A stretch of DNA of 64,000 nt from Methylobacterium haplocladii. GTDB taxonomy: Bacteria; Pseudomonadota; Alphaproteobacteria; Rhizobiales; Beijerinckiaceae. Within the stretch, counting starts at the first letter, position 1, and every line of letters starts with the position of its first letter. The stretch is from contig NZ_BJZT01000015.1 in the NCBI RefSeq assembly GCF_007992175.1, forward strand, positions 97,588 to 161,587, written 5' to 3'. The position numbers and the translations under genes are program-made. The notes beneath the pieces were generated by a model that was not told the origin of the DNA, ran no database searches, and saw nothing but the letters and a program-made list of their open reading frames with translations. This document shows, in pieces, positions 9,433-18,464 of this stretch.

Positions 9433-10287
9433 ATGTCCCACGACGCTCTCGCCCAGACCATCGAAGCCGCCTGGGAAGACCGCGCCGGCATCTCCACCAC
9501 GACCACAGGCGCGGTGCGCGAGGCCGTCGAGGAGGCGCTGAACCTGCTCGATTCCGGCCGGGAACGCGTCGCCTACAAGACCGGCGACCAGCCCGGCGAA
9601 GGCTGGCAGGTGAACCAGTGGCTGAAGAAGGCCGTCCTGCTCTCGTTCCGCTTGAACGACATGGTCCCGATCCAGGGCGGACCCGGCTCGTCCACCTGGT
9701 GGGACAAGGTGCCCTCGAAGTTCGAGGGCTGGGGTGAGGCCGAGTTCCGCGCCGGCGGCTTCCGCGCCGTGCCGGGCTGCTTCGTGCGCCGCGGCGCGTT
9801 CATCGCGCCAGGTGCGGTGCTGATGCCGTCCTTCGTCAACCTCGGCGCCTATGTCGGCGAAGGCACCATGGTCGATACCTGGGTAACGATCGGGTCGTGC
9901 GCGCAGGTGGGGAAGAATTGCCACATCTCCGGCGGCGCCGGCATCGCCGGCGTGCTGGAGCCGCTGCAGGCCAATCCGGTGATCATCGAGGACAACTGCT
10001 TCGTCGGCGCCCGCGCCGAGGTGGCCGAGGGCGTGATCGTCGGCGAGGGCTCGGTGCTCTCCATGGGCGTCTATATCGGCGCCTCGACCCGCATAATCGA
10101 CCGCGCCACCGGCGAGACCTTCTACGGCCGCGTGCCGCCCTATTCGGTCGTCGTCTCCGGTACGACCCCCGGCAAGCCGCTCCCCGACGGTACTCCGGGT
10201 CCGGGCCTCTACTGCGCCGTGATCGTCAAGCGCGTCGACGCCAAGACGCGGGCGAAGACGGGGATCAACGAGCTGCTGCGGACCTGA
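9433..10287 (+). CDS. dapD: 2,3,4,5-tetrahydropyridine-2,6-dicarboxylate N-succinyltransferase
   Basis: A 284-residue enzyme of the succinylase branch of diaminopimelate/lysine synthesis that transfers succinyl from succinyl-CoA to tetrahydrodipicolinate. The N-terminal helical domain carries [18 protein letters not shown]. The left-handed beta-helix of hexapeptide repeats runs from about residue 105 to 230 ([50 protein letters not shown]). The length is normal (about 275-285). dapE, the usual partner, is not adjacent; an alpha/beta-hydrolase gene follows after 67 bp. Confidence 0.96.
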   Translation: MSHDALAQTIEAAWEDRAGISTTTTGAVREAVEEALNLLDSGRERVAYKTGDQPGEGWQVNQWLKKAVLLSFRLNDMVPIQGGPGSSTWWDKVPSKFEGWGEAEFRAGGFRAVPGCFVRRGAFIAPGAVLMPSFVNLGAYVGEGTMVDTWVTIGSCAQVGKNCHISGGAGIAGVLEPLQANPVIIEDNCFVGARAEVAEGVIVGEGSVLSMGVYIGASTRIIDRATGETFYGRVPPYSVVVSGTTPGKPLPDGTPGPGLYCAVIVKRVDAKTRAKTGINELLRT

Positions 10288-10354
10288 CATCCGGCGCCGG
10301 GAGGCTGGCGACCGCGTCAGTATCTCCCGGCCACATGATAGAGAGACGGTCAGC

Positions 10355-11227
10355 ATGACAGTCCCGGTCCCCGTCACCCGGACGCTCGACCTGACGGTGG
10401 CCGGCCGGCGCGTGCCGACGCCCTGCGACGTGCTCGGCGAGGGATCCGAGGCGCTGTTGCTTCCGGCGCTGTCTTCCATTTCTGCACGCGAAGAAATGCT
10501 GCCGCTGGCGCGCGCGCTGTCCGGCTCCCATCGCTGCCTCTTACCCGATTGGCCCGGCTTCGGTGCGCATGACCGGGCGCGGGTGCCCCTCGAACCGGCG
10601 ACCTTCCATGCCTTCCTCGATGCCCTGCTCGCCGCCGCGCCCGGCCCCTATGCCCTCGGCATCGCCGCGGGCCACGCCGCCGGCTATCTCGTCGCGGCGG
10701 CGGCCCGGCATCCGCAGACCTTCCAGAAACTGGTCCTGATCGCGCCGACCTGGCGCGGCCCTCTCCCCACCGCGATGGGCGAGGCGCGCCGGCCCTGGTT
10801 CGGGCGCATCCGCAAGGCCGTGGAGATGCCGGTAGTCGGCGAGGCGCTCTATCGCGCGAACATCAGCCGCCCGGTGATCGGCAAGATGATGCGTGCCCAC
10901 GTCTTCGCCGACTCGGCGCATGTGACGCCGGAGGTGATCGCGGACAAGCACAGGATCACGCGCCAGCGCGGCGGGCGCTTCGGCACGGCGGCCTTCGTCA
11001 CCGGAGGCCTCGACCCGGTCGACAGCCGTGAGGCCTTCCTCGACTTGTTCGGACGAGACGTGCCGCCGGTGCTGGTGCTGCGCTCCGAGAGCGCGCCGCG
11101 CCGGTCGGGGGCGGAGATGGATGCGCTCTGCGCCTCGGGCCGGGTCGTCGCGAGGCGGATCCCGGGCGCGCTCAGCCCCCACGAAGAGTTTTCTCGCGAG
11201 ACGGCCGCGGCGATCCGTGCGGCGTGA
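10355..11227 (+). CDS. Alpha/beta-hydrolase-fold protein lacking the nucleophile serine
   Basis: A 290-residue alpha/beta-hydrolase-like protein. LLPALSSISAREEMLPLARAL and LLPDWPGFG form the oxyanion-strand region, VLIAPTWRGPLP follows the elbow, and the late motif GALSPHEEF supplies a candidate catalytic His. The nucleophile elbow reads GHAAG at residues 106-110, with Ala108 (GCC at 10676-10678) where Ser, Asp or Cys is expected. It is therefore probably not a classical hydrolase; it may be non-catalytic or a lyase/binding member of the fold. It lies 67 bp after dapD and may share its transcript. Confidence 0.8.
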   Translation: MTVPVPVTRTLDLTVAGRRVPTPCDVLGEGSEALLLPALSSISAREEMLPLARALSGSHRCLLPDWPGFGAHDRARVPLEPATFHAFLDALLAAAPGPYALGIAAGHAAGYLVAAAARHPQTFQKLVLIAPTWRGPLPTAMGEARRPWFGRIRKAVEMPVVGEALYRANISRPVIGKMMRAHVFADSAHVTPEVIADKHRITRQRGGRFGTAAFVTGGLDPVDSREAFLDLFGRDVPPVLVLRSESAPRRSGAEMDALCASGRVVARRIPGALSPHEEFSRETAAAIRAA

Positions 11228-11263
11228 GATACGTCCAGGCAGACGGCGCCGCTATGCTTCCCA

Positions 11264-11291
11264 TCGTTGCGAACGCAGCGAAGCAATGACG
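11264..11291. repeat. Single arm of the dispersed 34-bp palindromic element
   Basis: The sequence around 11264-11291 (TTGCGAACGCAGCGAAGCAA followed by TGACG) matches the arm of the perfect palindrome at 3048-3133 with few changes. The second arm is absent. It lies between the alpha/beta-hydrolase gene and the acid-phosphatase gene and is probably a decayed copy. Confidence 0.6.
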
Positions 11292-11430
11292 GGAGCGGTT
11301 CATCCGCGCCGCGATAACATCGGATTGTGACCGTGCCGTCGCACGTCGATGTTAGAGCGCGACCGTAAACCCGATTCCGTCCCCGTTTCTGCCTCGCCCG
11401 CCCCGGCGAGCCTCACCCAAGGCCGATCCG

Positions 11431-12282
11431 ATGCTGCGCCTGCCGACCCTGCTGGCCGTCCTCCTGCTGGCGGCGTCCCCCGGCGCGGCCGAACCGGGCA
11501 AGACCCCGTCCAAGGAGCCGTCGGCGCCCTCGCTGGCGTCGGATCCGGTGAACCCCGACAAGCCTGCGCACAAGCCGTATCTCGCGGACGAGACCGCGCC
11601 CGATACCCTGGCGATCCTGCCACCGCCGCCCGGCGGTCATTCGGCCTCGGAAAGCGCCGACCACGCCATCTACACCATGACCCGGAGCTATGCCGGGACG
11701 CCGCGCTGGGACCTCGCCACCAACGACGTCGCCGAAGGCGCGGCCGCCCTGCTGGAGGACTTCTCCTGCGTACTCGGCCAGCGCCTCGACCCGGCCCGCG
11801 TGCCCGTCCTGATCACGCTGCTCGAGCGCACGCGGCTCGATCTCGTCCGCGCGGTGCGGGCGCCCAAGCGCCATTACCGCCGCCTGCGGCCTTTCGTCGG
11901 CAACGAACTTCCGATCTGCGTCGCGCGCGATCCGAAACTCGCCGACAGCTTCAGCTACCCCTCCGGCCACGCCACGCAGGGCTGGGCCTACGCGATGATC
12001 ATGGCGACCCTCCTGCCGGAAAAGGCGACGCCGATCCTGGTGCGCGGCCGGCTCTACGGCGAGAGCCGCGTCATCTGCGGCGTCCACTGGATGAGCGACG
12101 TCGTTGCCGCGCGCACCAACGCCTCGGTCGTGTTCGCGGCTCTGATGAGCGATGCCGGGTTTCGGAGCGATCTCGACCGGGCCCGCAGCGAGCTTTCCAA
12201 GGCGCTGACGACGAGCGGCGCGAAGCCGGACGCCGCAATCTGCGCCCGGGAGGACGCCGCGGCGCGCGAGCCGATTCTCTGA
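11431..12282 (+). CDS. Class A non-specific acid phosphatase (PAP2 superfamily), secreted
   Basis: A 283-residue periplasmic phosphatase that would release phosphate from monoesters. A Sec signal (MLRLPTLLAVLLLAASPGAA) precedes a Pro-rich linker. All three phosphatidic-acid-phosphatase motifs are present: K-x6-RP (KRHYRRLRP), PSGH (YPSGHAT), and SR-x5-H-x3-D (SRVICGVHWMSD). The order and spacing fit PhoN-type class A enzymes. It appears catalytically complete. No Pho-box was recognised upstream. It converges on the terC-like gene. Confidence 0.92.
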   Translation: MLRLPTLLAVLLLAASPGAAEPGKTPSKEPSAPSLASDPVNPDKPAHKPYLADETAPDTLAILPPPPGGHSASESADHAIYTMTRSYAGTPRWDLATNDVAEGAAALLEDFSCVLGQRLDPARVPVLITLLERTRLDLVRAVRAPKRHYRRLRPFVGNELPICVARDPKLADSFSYPSGHATQGWAYAMIMATLLPEKATPILVRGRLYGESRVICGVHWMSDVVAARTNASVVFAALMSDAGFRSDLDRARSELSKALTTSGAKPDAAICAREDAAAREPIL

Positions 12283-12391
12283 CGCCCCTGTCCGGCCGAT
12301 CCGCACCGGGCCATCGCGCCTTCGATTCGTCCTCGTCCTTGCGAGCGCAGCCGCCATCTCTGGTCCGGCGGCCCCGCTTCCACGTGAAACA

Positions 12392-13135
12392 TCACGGCTG
12401 CGTGGCCGCCCGCCTCTTCCTCCGGCGCCGGGCCAGCATGTTCAGGCCTTCGACGCCGGCCGAGAAGGCCATGGCGGTGTAGATGTAGCCTTTCGGCACG
12501 TGTGCCCCGAAGCCTTCGGCGATCAGCGTCATGCCGATCATGATGAGGAAGCCGAGCGCCAGCATCACCACCGTAGGGTTGGCGGCGATGAAGCGGGAGA
12601 GCGGATCGGCGGCGATCAGCATCACGGTCACGGCGGCGACCACGGCGATCACCATGATCGGCACGTGCTCGGTCATGCCCACCGCCGTGATGATCGAGTC
12701 GATCGAGAAGACGAGGTCGAGCACCAGGATCTGGCCGATGGCCGCGGCGAAGCCGAGCTTGACCGCGTTTTCTGCCCCCTGGCCGCCGTCCGGGTCGACG
12801 CTGTGATGGATTTCCTTCGTCGCCTTCCAGAGCAGGAAGAGGCCACCGGCGATGAGGATCAGGTCGCGCCAGGAGAAGCCCTTGCCGAAGACCTCGAAGA
12901 CCGGCTCGGTGAGGTGGACGATCCAGGCGACGGTGCCGAGCAGTCCGAGGCGCAGCACCAGGGCCAAGCCGATGCCGATGCGGCGCGCCCGGGTCTGCTG
13001 GTCGGCCGGCAGCCGGTTGGTCAGGATCGAGATGAAGATCAGGTTGTCGACGCCGAGGACGACCTCCATGACCATCAGGGTCGCCAGCGCCGCCCAGGCG
13101 GTGGGGTCAGCGGCAAGTTGAAGAATGTGGTCCAC
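12392..13135 (-). CDS. TerC family integral membrane protein
   Basis: A 247-residue membrane protein of the TerC/YgdQ/YoaE group. About seven hydrophobic helices are seen, with the paired acidic signatures [16 protein letters not shown] (helix 1-2) and [20 protein letters not shown] (helix 4-5), typical of this metal-ion transporter superfamily. Relatives export Mn2+ or supply metal to exported enzymes. It ends in a basic tail (RRRRKRR). No CBS or CorC domain is attached and no yybP-ykoY riboswitch is evident upstream. The adjacent gene is a lipid kinase on the same strand, 48 bp away. Confidence 0.9.
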   Translation of the reverse strand: MDHILQLAADPTAWAALATLMVMEVVLGVDNLIFISILTNRLPADQQTRARRIGIGLALVLRLGLLGTVAWIVHLTEPVFEVFGKGFSWRDLILIAGGLFLLWKATKEIHHSVDPDGGQGAENAVKLGFAAAIGQILVLDLVFSIDSIITAVGMTEHVPIMVIAVVAAVTVMLIAADPLSRFIAANPTVVMLALGFLIMIGMTLIAEGFGAHVPKGYIYTAMAFSAGVEGLNMLARRRRKRRAATQP

Positions 13136-13183
13136 GCCCGGTCGGTCCTCGTTTTTGGTTGTGCCGTCAGATGCGTGACGCCG

Positions 13184-14122
13184 TCAGAACGGCATCCGGA
13201 AGCCGGTCTGCGCCGCGGGCCGCGCACTCCGCTCGGGCGCAAAGATCCGCACGGCCTTCGGCAGCACCTTGAAATGCGCCGGCGTGTGTGTGGCGAGTTC
13301 GCCGTCGGTGTTCACCGGCCGCGGCTTCTTCGTCTTCAGGACGATTTCTGTGGTGCTGAAGGCGCGCACGTCCGCGGCCTCGCCATGTGTGCCGCGGCGG
13401 AGCGCCGGCAGCAGGGCGATCAGCCGCCACCAATGGTCGACTTCGAGGCTGTAGAAATCGAGCTTGCCGTCGTCGACGGTGGCGTCCTCCGACACGGTCA
13501 TGCCGCCGCCGTAATGGCGGCCATTGCCGACGGAAGCCTGGATCGTGGTGACCTTCTCGACCTTGCCGTCATGCTCGATGGTGATCGAGAACGGCCGGGC
13601 GCGGCGCAGCAGGCGGAAGGCGGCGATGGCGTAGCCCACCGTGCCCCAGGTCTTCTTGGCCTCGGCGGTGAGCTCGCCCGCGAGGTCGGCGGAGAAGCCG
13701 ATGCTGGCGACGTTGAAGTAGTAGTGCCCGTTGACGCATCCGAGATCGACGGGCTGGGCCTCGGCCGTGGTGATGGCGCGCGCCGCCGCCAAAGGATCGA
13801 GGGGCAGGCCGAGCGAGCGGGCGAGGTCGTTGGCGGTACCGAGGGGAAGGATGCCGAGGGGCAGCCCGGTCTCGACAAGGGCGGGCGCGGCGGCATTCAG
13901 CGTGCCGTCGCCGCCGCCGAGGACGATCAGGTCGGCGTTCCTGGCGTGGCGGGCGATGACGGCGCTGCAGTCGGCCTGCCCGCTATCGGCGCCCTGCGGC
14001 TCGACAGGCTCGATGCCGCCGTCGCGCAGGGCCTCGCGGATCGCATCGAGCGGCACGCCGCCGTTGCGGGCCTTCGGGTTGACCAGCATCAGGGCGCGGC
14101 GTGGTGCGCTCATAGCGGCCAT
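13184..14122 (-). CDS. Diacylglycerol/lipid kinase family protein (YegS-like)
   Basis: A 312-residue DAGK-catalytic-domain protein. LMLVNPKARNG at the N-terminus, the nucleotide-binding VLGGGDGTLNAAAPALV and LGILPLGTANDLARSLGLP are diagnostic, and the C-terminal domain has VNTDGEL. It phosphorylates diacylglycerol or a related lipid at the inner membrane; the exact substrate cannot be told. Met4 (14113) is an alternative start. It is on the same strand as and upstream of the TerC gene. Confidence 0.92.
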   Translation of the reverse strand: MAAMSAPRRALMLVNPKARNGGVPLDAIREALRDGGIEPVEPQGADSGQADCSAVIARHARNADLIVLGGGDGTLNAAAPALVETGLPLGILPLGTANDLARSLGLPLDPLAAARAITTAEAQPVDLGCVNGHYYFNVASIGFSADLAGELTAEAKKTWGTVGYAIAAFRLLRRARPFSITIEHDGKVEKVTTIQASVGNGRHYGGGMTVSEDATVDDGKLDFYSLEVDHWWRLIALLPALRRGTHGEAADVRAFSTTEIVLKTKKPRPVNTDGELATHTPAHFKVLPKAVRIFAPERSARPAAQTGFRMPF

Positions 14123-14504
14123 CCGGAGGACAGGGTTCTGGCGACGGGTGAGGGCATGGGCAGCCTGAATGCGCGGCGTGGGCGCGAGGCGCGTGGTGGC
14201 CCGACATCACGGTCGACGCCTCGACCGTCAGAGGGGCCCGGACCCATCACGCCCAAGGTGGGGAGCCCGAGCGTGGCGGCAAGGCCGGGAGCGGCCATGA
14301 AATGCGATTGCTCAAGGTTAAGATTTATCCGACCCCGCGCGGCTGCAGCTTGCTCCGCAATGCGTCCCCTGGCATGCACCCCCGCCGGCACGATGGAACC
14401 GTGCCGGTATCCGCCGACGTTGGATGATGCCGAACGCGCGCGTCTCGTCGCGGCCCGCATCCGGGCGTTCGGGCAGGTTCCTCGGCCAAACCCCGGTCCC
14501 GCCT
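14123..14504. other. Divergent intergenic region with a possible decayed glycosyltransferase 3' remnant
   Basis: 382 bp between the lipid-kinase gene (minus) and a secreted-protein gene (plus). On the minus strand around 14215-14300 it can be read as MAAPGLAATLGLPTLGVMGP, which resembles the LAAALG-P-T-x-x-L-F-GP segment of GT9 heptosyltransferases. The expected sequence after it is not recognisable. I treat this as a possible gene remnant, not a gene. Promoters for the flanking genes must also lie here, but none was identified. Confidence 0.3.
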
Positions 14505-15287
14505 ATGCGCTCCGTCCTCGCCCTCACAACATCGAGCCTGGCCGCTCTGCTGCTCGCCTGTATGCCGACGCGCGCCGACCCGGCCTCCGGCTGGGTCGAT
14601 CCGCCGGCGAAGACGGGGGCGGCCCGATCCGACGCGTCGAAGCCGCAAGCCGCCGATCCCACGAAGGAAGCGGCCAAGTCCGCGGACACGTCGGCCGACC
14701 CCGACGCGGTGGACAGCCAGCAGGCTGCGGCACCCCGTGACCACCGCCGTGTCGAGCGGGTGGAGCGGCGCGAGCGGCGTCAGGAGCGTCGTCGGATGGC
14801 CGTGTCCTCCGAGATCGATACGACGGCGCCTGATCCGCGCTTCGGCGGCTGGGCCGCACAGGCGCAGCGGTTGACGGGAGACTATCTCGATAGCGTTTCC
14901 GCCCCGAACGGCGCCATGCTGGCCGCCGCTCCGCGCTTTTACGGCGACCGGGTGCGCTTCCACGGCCGGCCCATGAGCATCTCCGCCCTGATGTCCGAGA
15001 AGCGGCGCTTCGTGCGCCGCTGGCCCGAGCGCCGCTACGCGCCGCAGGATGGCACCATGCGCACGGCCTGCAACGCCGCCGGTTCCGTCTGCGTCGTCCG
15101 CACCGTGATGGCCTTTTCCGCCGGGAATCCGGCGCGAGGTGTCCGGTCGGAGGGCTTGTCGGAGCTGAGCCTCACCGTCAGTTTCACGGGGGAGCGCCCT
15201 GTGATCGTCTCGGAATCGAGCCGTGTGCTCCGCCGTGGAAGCGCGGCACTGAGTTCGGACGAGCGCGGCCGCCATGGCGGAGCGTGA
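14505..15287 (+). CDS. Secreted hypothetical protein with charged linker
   Basis: A 260-residue protein that I do not recognise. ATG 14505 gives a clear Sec signal (MRSVLALTTSSLAALLLACM, cleaved near ADP). It is followed by a low-complexity Ala/Asp/Lys linker, a strongly charged segment (RRVERVERRERRQERRRM), and a globular C-terminal part of about 150 residues (DPRFGGWAAQAQRLTGDYLD; YGDRVRFHGRPMSISALM; two Cys in CNAAGSVCVV). An earlier in-frame ATG at 14424 would bury the signal. Its stop overlaps the start of the next gene by 14 bp, so the two are probably translated together. Confidence 0.75.
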   Translation: MRSVLALTTSSLAALLLACMPTRADPASGWVDPPAKTGAARSDASKPQAADPTKEAAKSADTSADPDAVDSQQAAAPRDHRRVERVERRERRQERRRMAVSSEIDTTAPDPRFGGWAAQAQRLTGDYLDSVSAPNGAMLAAAPRFYGDRVRFHGRPMSISALMSEKRRFVRRWPERRYAPQDGTMRTACNAAGSVCVVRTVMAFSAGNPARGVRSEGLSELSLTVSFTGERPVIVSESSRVLRRGSAALSSDERGRHGGA

Positions 15288-16695
15288 TCGGGCTCTTCCT
15301 GATCGGGCTCCTGGAGACACAGACCGGATGACGGCCGAAGCCGCTGAAAAAGCGCGAGAGGGGGAGCAGGACGCGCGCATCGACGCCCCGACGCTCAGCA
15401 CGCCGACGCCGGAGGACGACGAGCGGCTGCGCGTCCTGATCCGGGCCGAGCTCGACCGCCAGCATGCCATGCCGCTGGCGCGCCGCACGCTGGAGCTGCT
15501 CGCCGAGGCCGAATTGGAGCCGACGCAGGACGAGCCCGGCTACCGCGTCATCGACCGCAGCGGCGACACTCGGCTGATCCGGGACGGCGATGCCGATCCG
15601 GACGAAGCGGGCGATCTCACCGCACCGATGACCCTGCGCGGCCTCGTCGCGGAGCTGCGCGAGCGCCATCCCGATCTGTTCGCGACGCCGCCCGAGCCCG
15701 AAGTGGTGGATCCCGTGCCACCGCCCCCGCCCGAGCCGCCGCACGATGCCCTGGCCGACGTGAAAGCCGCCGGCGCGCGTTTCGTCGAGACGCAATCGGC
15801 CCTGGCGAAATCCTTCGCGGCCACTTCGGCCGAGCGCGGCCGGACACTCGCCAACGCCGCCGGCCGACGAGTCGCAGGGTGGCGCGCGCAGCTGAACCAG
15901 CGCCGTGCGGCAAAGCCGGCTCCGCTCCCCGTCGCCGGCGATCCGCAGCCGGACCTTTTCGGGGGCGCGCTGCCGCAGCCGTCCGAGCGGCCCGCCACGA
16001 CATCCTTCGACAGCGGCCGTCCCCTCCCAAGGGCTGCAGGAGCCGGTGGCAGCCACCTGGGCGATCTCGCCCGGCGCGCGCGCGAGGCCCTGCCGACGAT
16101 CGACCGTCACGCCTTCGACCTGCACCGCATCGCCTTCTTCGGGCTCGCCGCCGCCACCGTGCTCGTGTTCGGTGCGGTCGTTCTGATGAACTCGGGACCC
16201 GCGACCGGCCCCTCGCCCTCCGGAACGGGAGCGCCCCGCACCGAGGCGCCGAAGGAAGCGCCGAAGGCGGAGGCCAGGAACGAGCCCGCGCCTCCCGCAC
16301 CGGAGCCGAGGCCGACTCTATCCGACGCCGCGCCCGAGGATGCCGAAGCCGCGCCGGTCGAGGAGCCGCCACGCAATCCCAACGACATCGCCGGGGTACC
16401 CCAGGTGATCGACACCGCGACCCTGAAGCTCTCCGGCAAGGTCATCCACCTGTTCGGAGTCGAGTGGGTCCGCGGGGGCCAGGCCGACGAGCTCGCCAAG
16501 TACATCCGCGGCCGCTCCGTGACCTGCCGCCCGGCGGCCGGCTCCAGCGCCTTCCTCTGCGCGGTGGAGGGCCGCGACCTCTCGGAGGTCGTGCTCTTCA
16601 ACGGCGGCGGCCGGGCCTCGTCGGAGGCTTCCCCGGACCTCGTCGCGGCCGAGGACCATGCACGGACGGAGCGGCTCGGGGTGTGGAAACGCTGA
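15274..16695 (+). CDS. Single-pass membrane protein with C-terminal SNase-like domain
   Basis: A 473-residue protein. The N-terminal 280 residues are acidic and Pro-rich (cytoplasmic by the positive-inside rule). One membrane helix lies near residues 288-308 (IAFFGLAAATVLVFGAVVLM), then a Pro/Ala/Glu linker, then about 95 residues resembling a staphylococcal-nuclease-like fold (VIDTATLKLSGKVIHLFGVE ... CAVEGRDLSEVVLFNG ... ARTERLGVWKR). The Asp and Arg catalytic positions of true SNases appear replaced (T-A-T for DGDT; His for Arg), so it is probably a non-nuclease binding domain in the periplasm. It overlaps the previous gene by 14 bp and lies about 100 bp upstream of the SPFH gene. Confidence 0.75.
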   Translation: MAERDRALPDRAPGDTDRMTAEAAEKAREGEQDARIDAPTLSTPTPEDDERLRVLIRAELDRQHAMPLARRTLELLAEAELEPTQDEPGYRVIDRSGDTRLIRDGDADPDEAGDLTAPMTLRGLVAELRERHPDLFATPPEPEVVDPVPPPPPEPPHDALADVKAAGARFVETQSALAKSFAATSAERGRTLANAAGRRVAGWRAQLNQRRAAKPAPLPVAGDPQPDLFGGALPQPSERPATTSFDSGRPLPRAAGAGGSHLGDLARRAREALPTIDRHAFDLHRIAFFGLAAATVLVFGAVVLMNSGPATGPSPSGTGAPRTEAPKEAPKAEARNEPAPPAPEPRPTLSDAAPEDAEAAPVEEPPRNPNDIAGVPQVIDTATLKLSGKVIHLFGVEWVRGGQADELAKYIRGRSVTCRPAAGSSAFLCAVEGRDLSEVVLFNGGGRASSEASPDLVAAEDHARTERLGVWKR

Positions 16696-16797
16696 GATAC
16701 GCGGTGGCCAGATGAACAGATCGGTTCGGTCTGGCGCCTGCCGTGTCGACCGATCCTCGTATAGAACGCTCGCAAGCGGAATCAGGCGGGGGCCGTC

Positions 16798-17802
16798 ATG
16801 ACCATTTCGATCGGGCTGAGCGCGGTGGCGATCGCCTTCGCGCTCCTCGTCATCGTGACGCTGGCGATCGGCATCCGCACGATCCCCCAGGGCCATGTCC
16901 ACACCGTCGAGCGCTTCGGCCGCTACAACCGCTCGCTCGAATCCGGCCTCGGGCTGATCATTCCTTATGTCGAGCGGGTCGGCCGGCGGGTGAACATCAT
17001 GGAGCAGGTCGTGGAGGTGCCGAGCCAGGAGGCCTTCACCCGCGACAACGCCGGCGTGCGCATCGACGCCGTGGTCTTCTATCAGGTGCTCGACGCGGCC
17101 CGCGCCTCCTACGAGATCTCGAACCTCGAAGTCGCGTTGCTGACGCTGACCATGACCAACATCCGCACCGTGGTCGGCTCGATGGATCTCGACCAGCTGC
17201 TCTCGCACCGCGACGAGATCAACGACCGCCTGCTCAAGGTGCTCGACGCCGCCGGCGCGCCCTGGGGCGTCAAGATGAACCGCGTCGAGATCAAGGACAT
17301 CCTGCCCCCCGCCGACCTCGCCGGCTCGATGGCGCGCCAGATGAAGGCCGAGCGCGAAAAGCGCGCCTCGGTGCTGGAGGCCGAGGGCCAGCGCCAGGCC
17401 GAGATCCTTCGCGCGGAAGGTCGGAAGCAATCGGCGATCCTCGAAGCCGAGGGGCGCAAGGAGGCCGCGTTCCGCGACGCCGAGGCGCGCGAGCGCTCGG
17501 CCGAAGCCGAGGCGAAGGCCACCGGCATGGTCAGCGAGGCCATCGCCCAGGGCGACATCGCGGGCGCCAACTTTCTGGTCGCCGAGAAGTATGTCGAGGC
17601 GATCAAGGCCATCGCCACCGCGCCGAACCAGCGCGTCGTGGTGGTTCCGATCGAGGCGGCCGCGCTGGCCGGGACTCTGGGCGGAATCGCCGAGATCACC
17701 CGCAGCGTCTTCGGCGATGGCGGTTCGGGCCAGGGCTCCCGTGCGTCCGGCCTGCCGCCGCGCGTCGGCGGCTCGGCGAGCAAATCCACGGCGACGTCGT
17801 GA
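16798..17802 (+). CDS. SPFH/Band 7 membrane protein (paraslipin/QmcA-like)
   Basis: A 334-residue stomatin-like scaffold protein. One N-terminal membrane helix (residues 5-25) is followed by the Band 7 domain (IRTIPQGHVHTVERFGRYNR, GLIIPYVERVGRRVNIMEQV, FTRDNAGVRIDAVVFYQVLD). Then comes a long Glu/Ala-rich coiled coil (residues about 180-250: MKAEREKRASVLEAEGQRQA) and a Gly/Ser tail. Such proteins form oligomeric membrane microdomain scaffolds. Its stop overlaps the GTG start of the NfeD-like gene by 4 bp, the standard SPFH-NfeD pairing. Confidence 0.93.
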   Translation: MTISIGLSAVAIAFALLVIVTLAIGIRTIPQGHVHTVERFGRYNRSLESGLGLIIPYVERVGRRVNIMEQVVEVPSQEAFTRDNAGVRIDAVVFYQVLDAARASYEISNLEVALLTLTMTNIRTVVGSMDLDQLLSHRDEINDRLLKVLDAAGAPWGVKMNRVEIKDILPPADLAGSMARQMKAEREKRASVLEAEGQRQAEILRAEGRKQSAILEAEGRKEAAFRDAEARERSAEAEAKATGMVSEAIAQGDIAGANFLVAEKYVEAIKAIATAPNQRVVVVPIEAAALAGTLGGIAEITRSVFGDGGSGQGSRASGLPPRVGGSASKSTATS

Positions 17803-18230
17803 GCAGCCTGCACGCGATCGATCCGGCATGGGCCTGGGTCCTCGCCGGCTTCGTGCTGATGGGCGGCGAGTTGCTGCTGCCCGGCGTGTTCCTGGTCTGG
17901 CTCGGCCTCGCGGCCTTCGTCACCGGCCTCGTCGAGACCGCATTCGACCTGCCCTGGCAGGCGCAGCTGCCGCTCTTCGCCGTCCTGTCGGTGATTGCGG
18001 TGACGCTCTCCACCCGCCTCAACCGCGGGCATGTTCCGCTGTTGAACCGGGGCGCGCATGGGCTGATCGGGCGGGACATCGTCCTCGACACCGCCATCGT
18101 CGAAGGCAGCGGGCGCGCACGCGTCGACGACACGCTCTGGCGTGTCTCCGGCCCGGACCTGCCAGCCGGCACACGGGTGCGGGTGACGGGGGTGGAGGGG
18201 ACGGTGCTGACGGTGGCCGCGGTATCATGA
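17799..18230 (+). CDS. NfeD family membrane protein (short form)
   Basis: A 143-residue protein starting at GTG 17799, coupled to the SPFH gene by a GTGA overlap. Hydrophobic helices (WAWVLAGFVLMGGELLLPGV, VWLGLAAFVTGLVE, LPLFAVLSVIAVTLS) precede a C-terminal OB-fold (LIGRDIVLDTAI ... VDDTLWRVSGPDLPAGTRVR). This is the short NfeD type, without the ClpP-like serine protease domain. It would bind the SPFH partner in the inner membrane and influence its assembly. Confidence 0.9.
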   Translation: MSSLHAIDPAWAWVLAGFVLMGGELLLPGVFLVWLGLAAFVTGLVETAFDLPWQAQLPLFAVLSVIAVTLSTRLNRGHVPLLNRGAHGLIGRDIVLDTAIVEGSGRARVDDTLWRVSGPDLPAGTRVRVTGVEGTVLTVAAVS

Positions 18231-18464
18231 GGTGGTCTCATGACGGGTGCTTCAGCGGATTTCGGGAGCAGGATGGAAGCATTGCCGCGCCACCGCGGCG
18301 CCGATCGGCAACACGGCGGCGGCGCTCTCCGCCGCCATGGTGCGATAACGACCGCATCCGCTTAGAGCCGCATTAGACCCGACCGCATCGGGCCGACGTC
18401 TCTAAGCCCTTGCTTTGACGCGCCTTCTTTCGATCGACCGGCATCCCCCTGGTCGGAAGGCGTT

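Noticed and set aside
12338..12355. A possible third arm of the 34-bp palindrome element (CCTTGCGAGCGCAG)
   Set aside because: The match is only about 13 bases and stops in GC-rich sequence; it may be chance.
12500..14740. A very long plus-strand open frame (over 700 codons) across the terC and lipid-kinase region
   Set aside because: It lies antisense to two well-supported genes, has Asp/His/Arg/Gly-rich low-complexity translation and no recognisable domain. High GC removes stop codons from the shadow frame.
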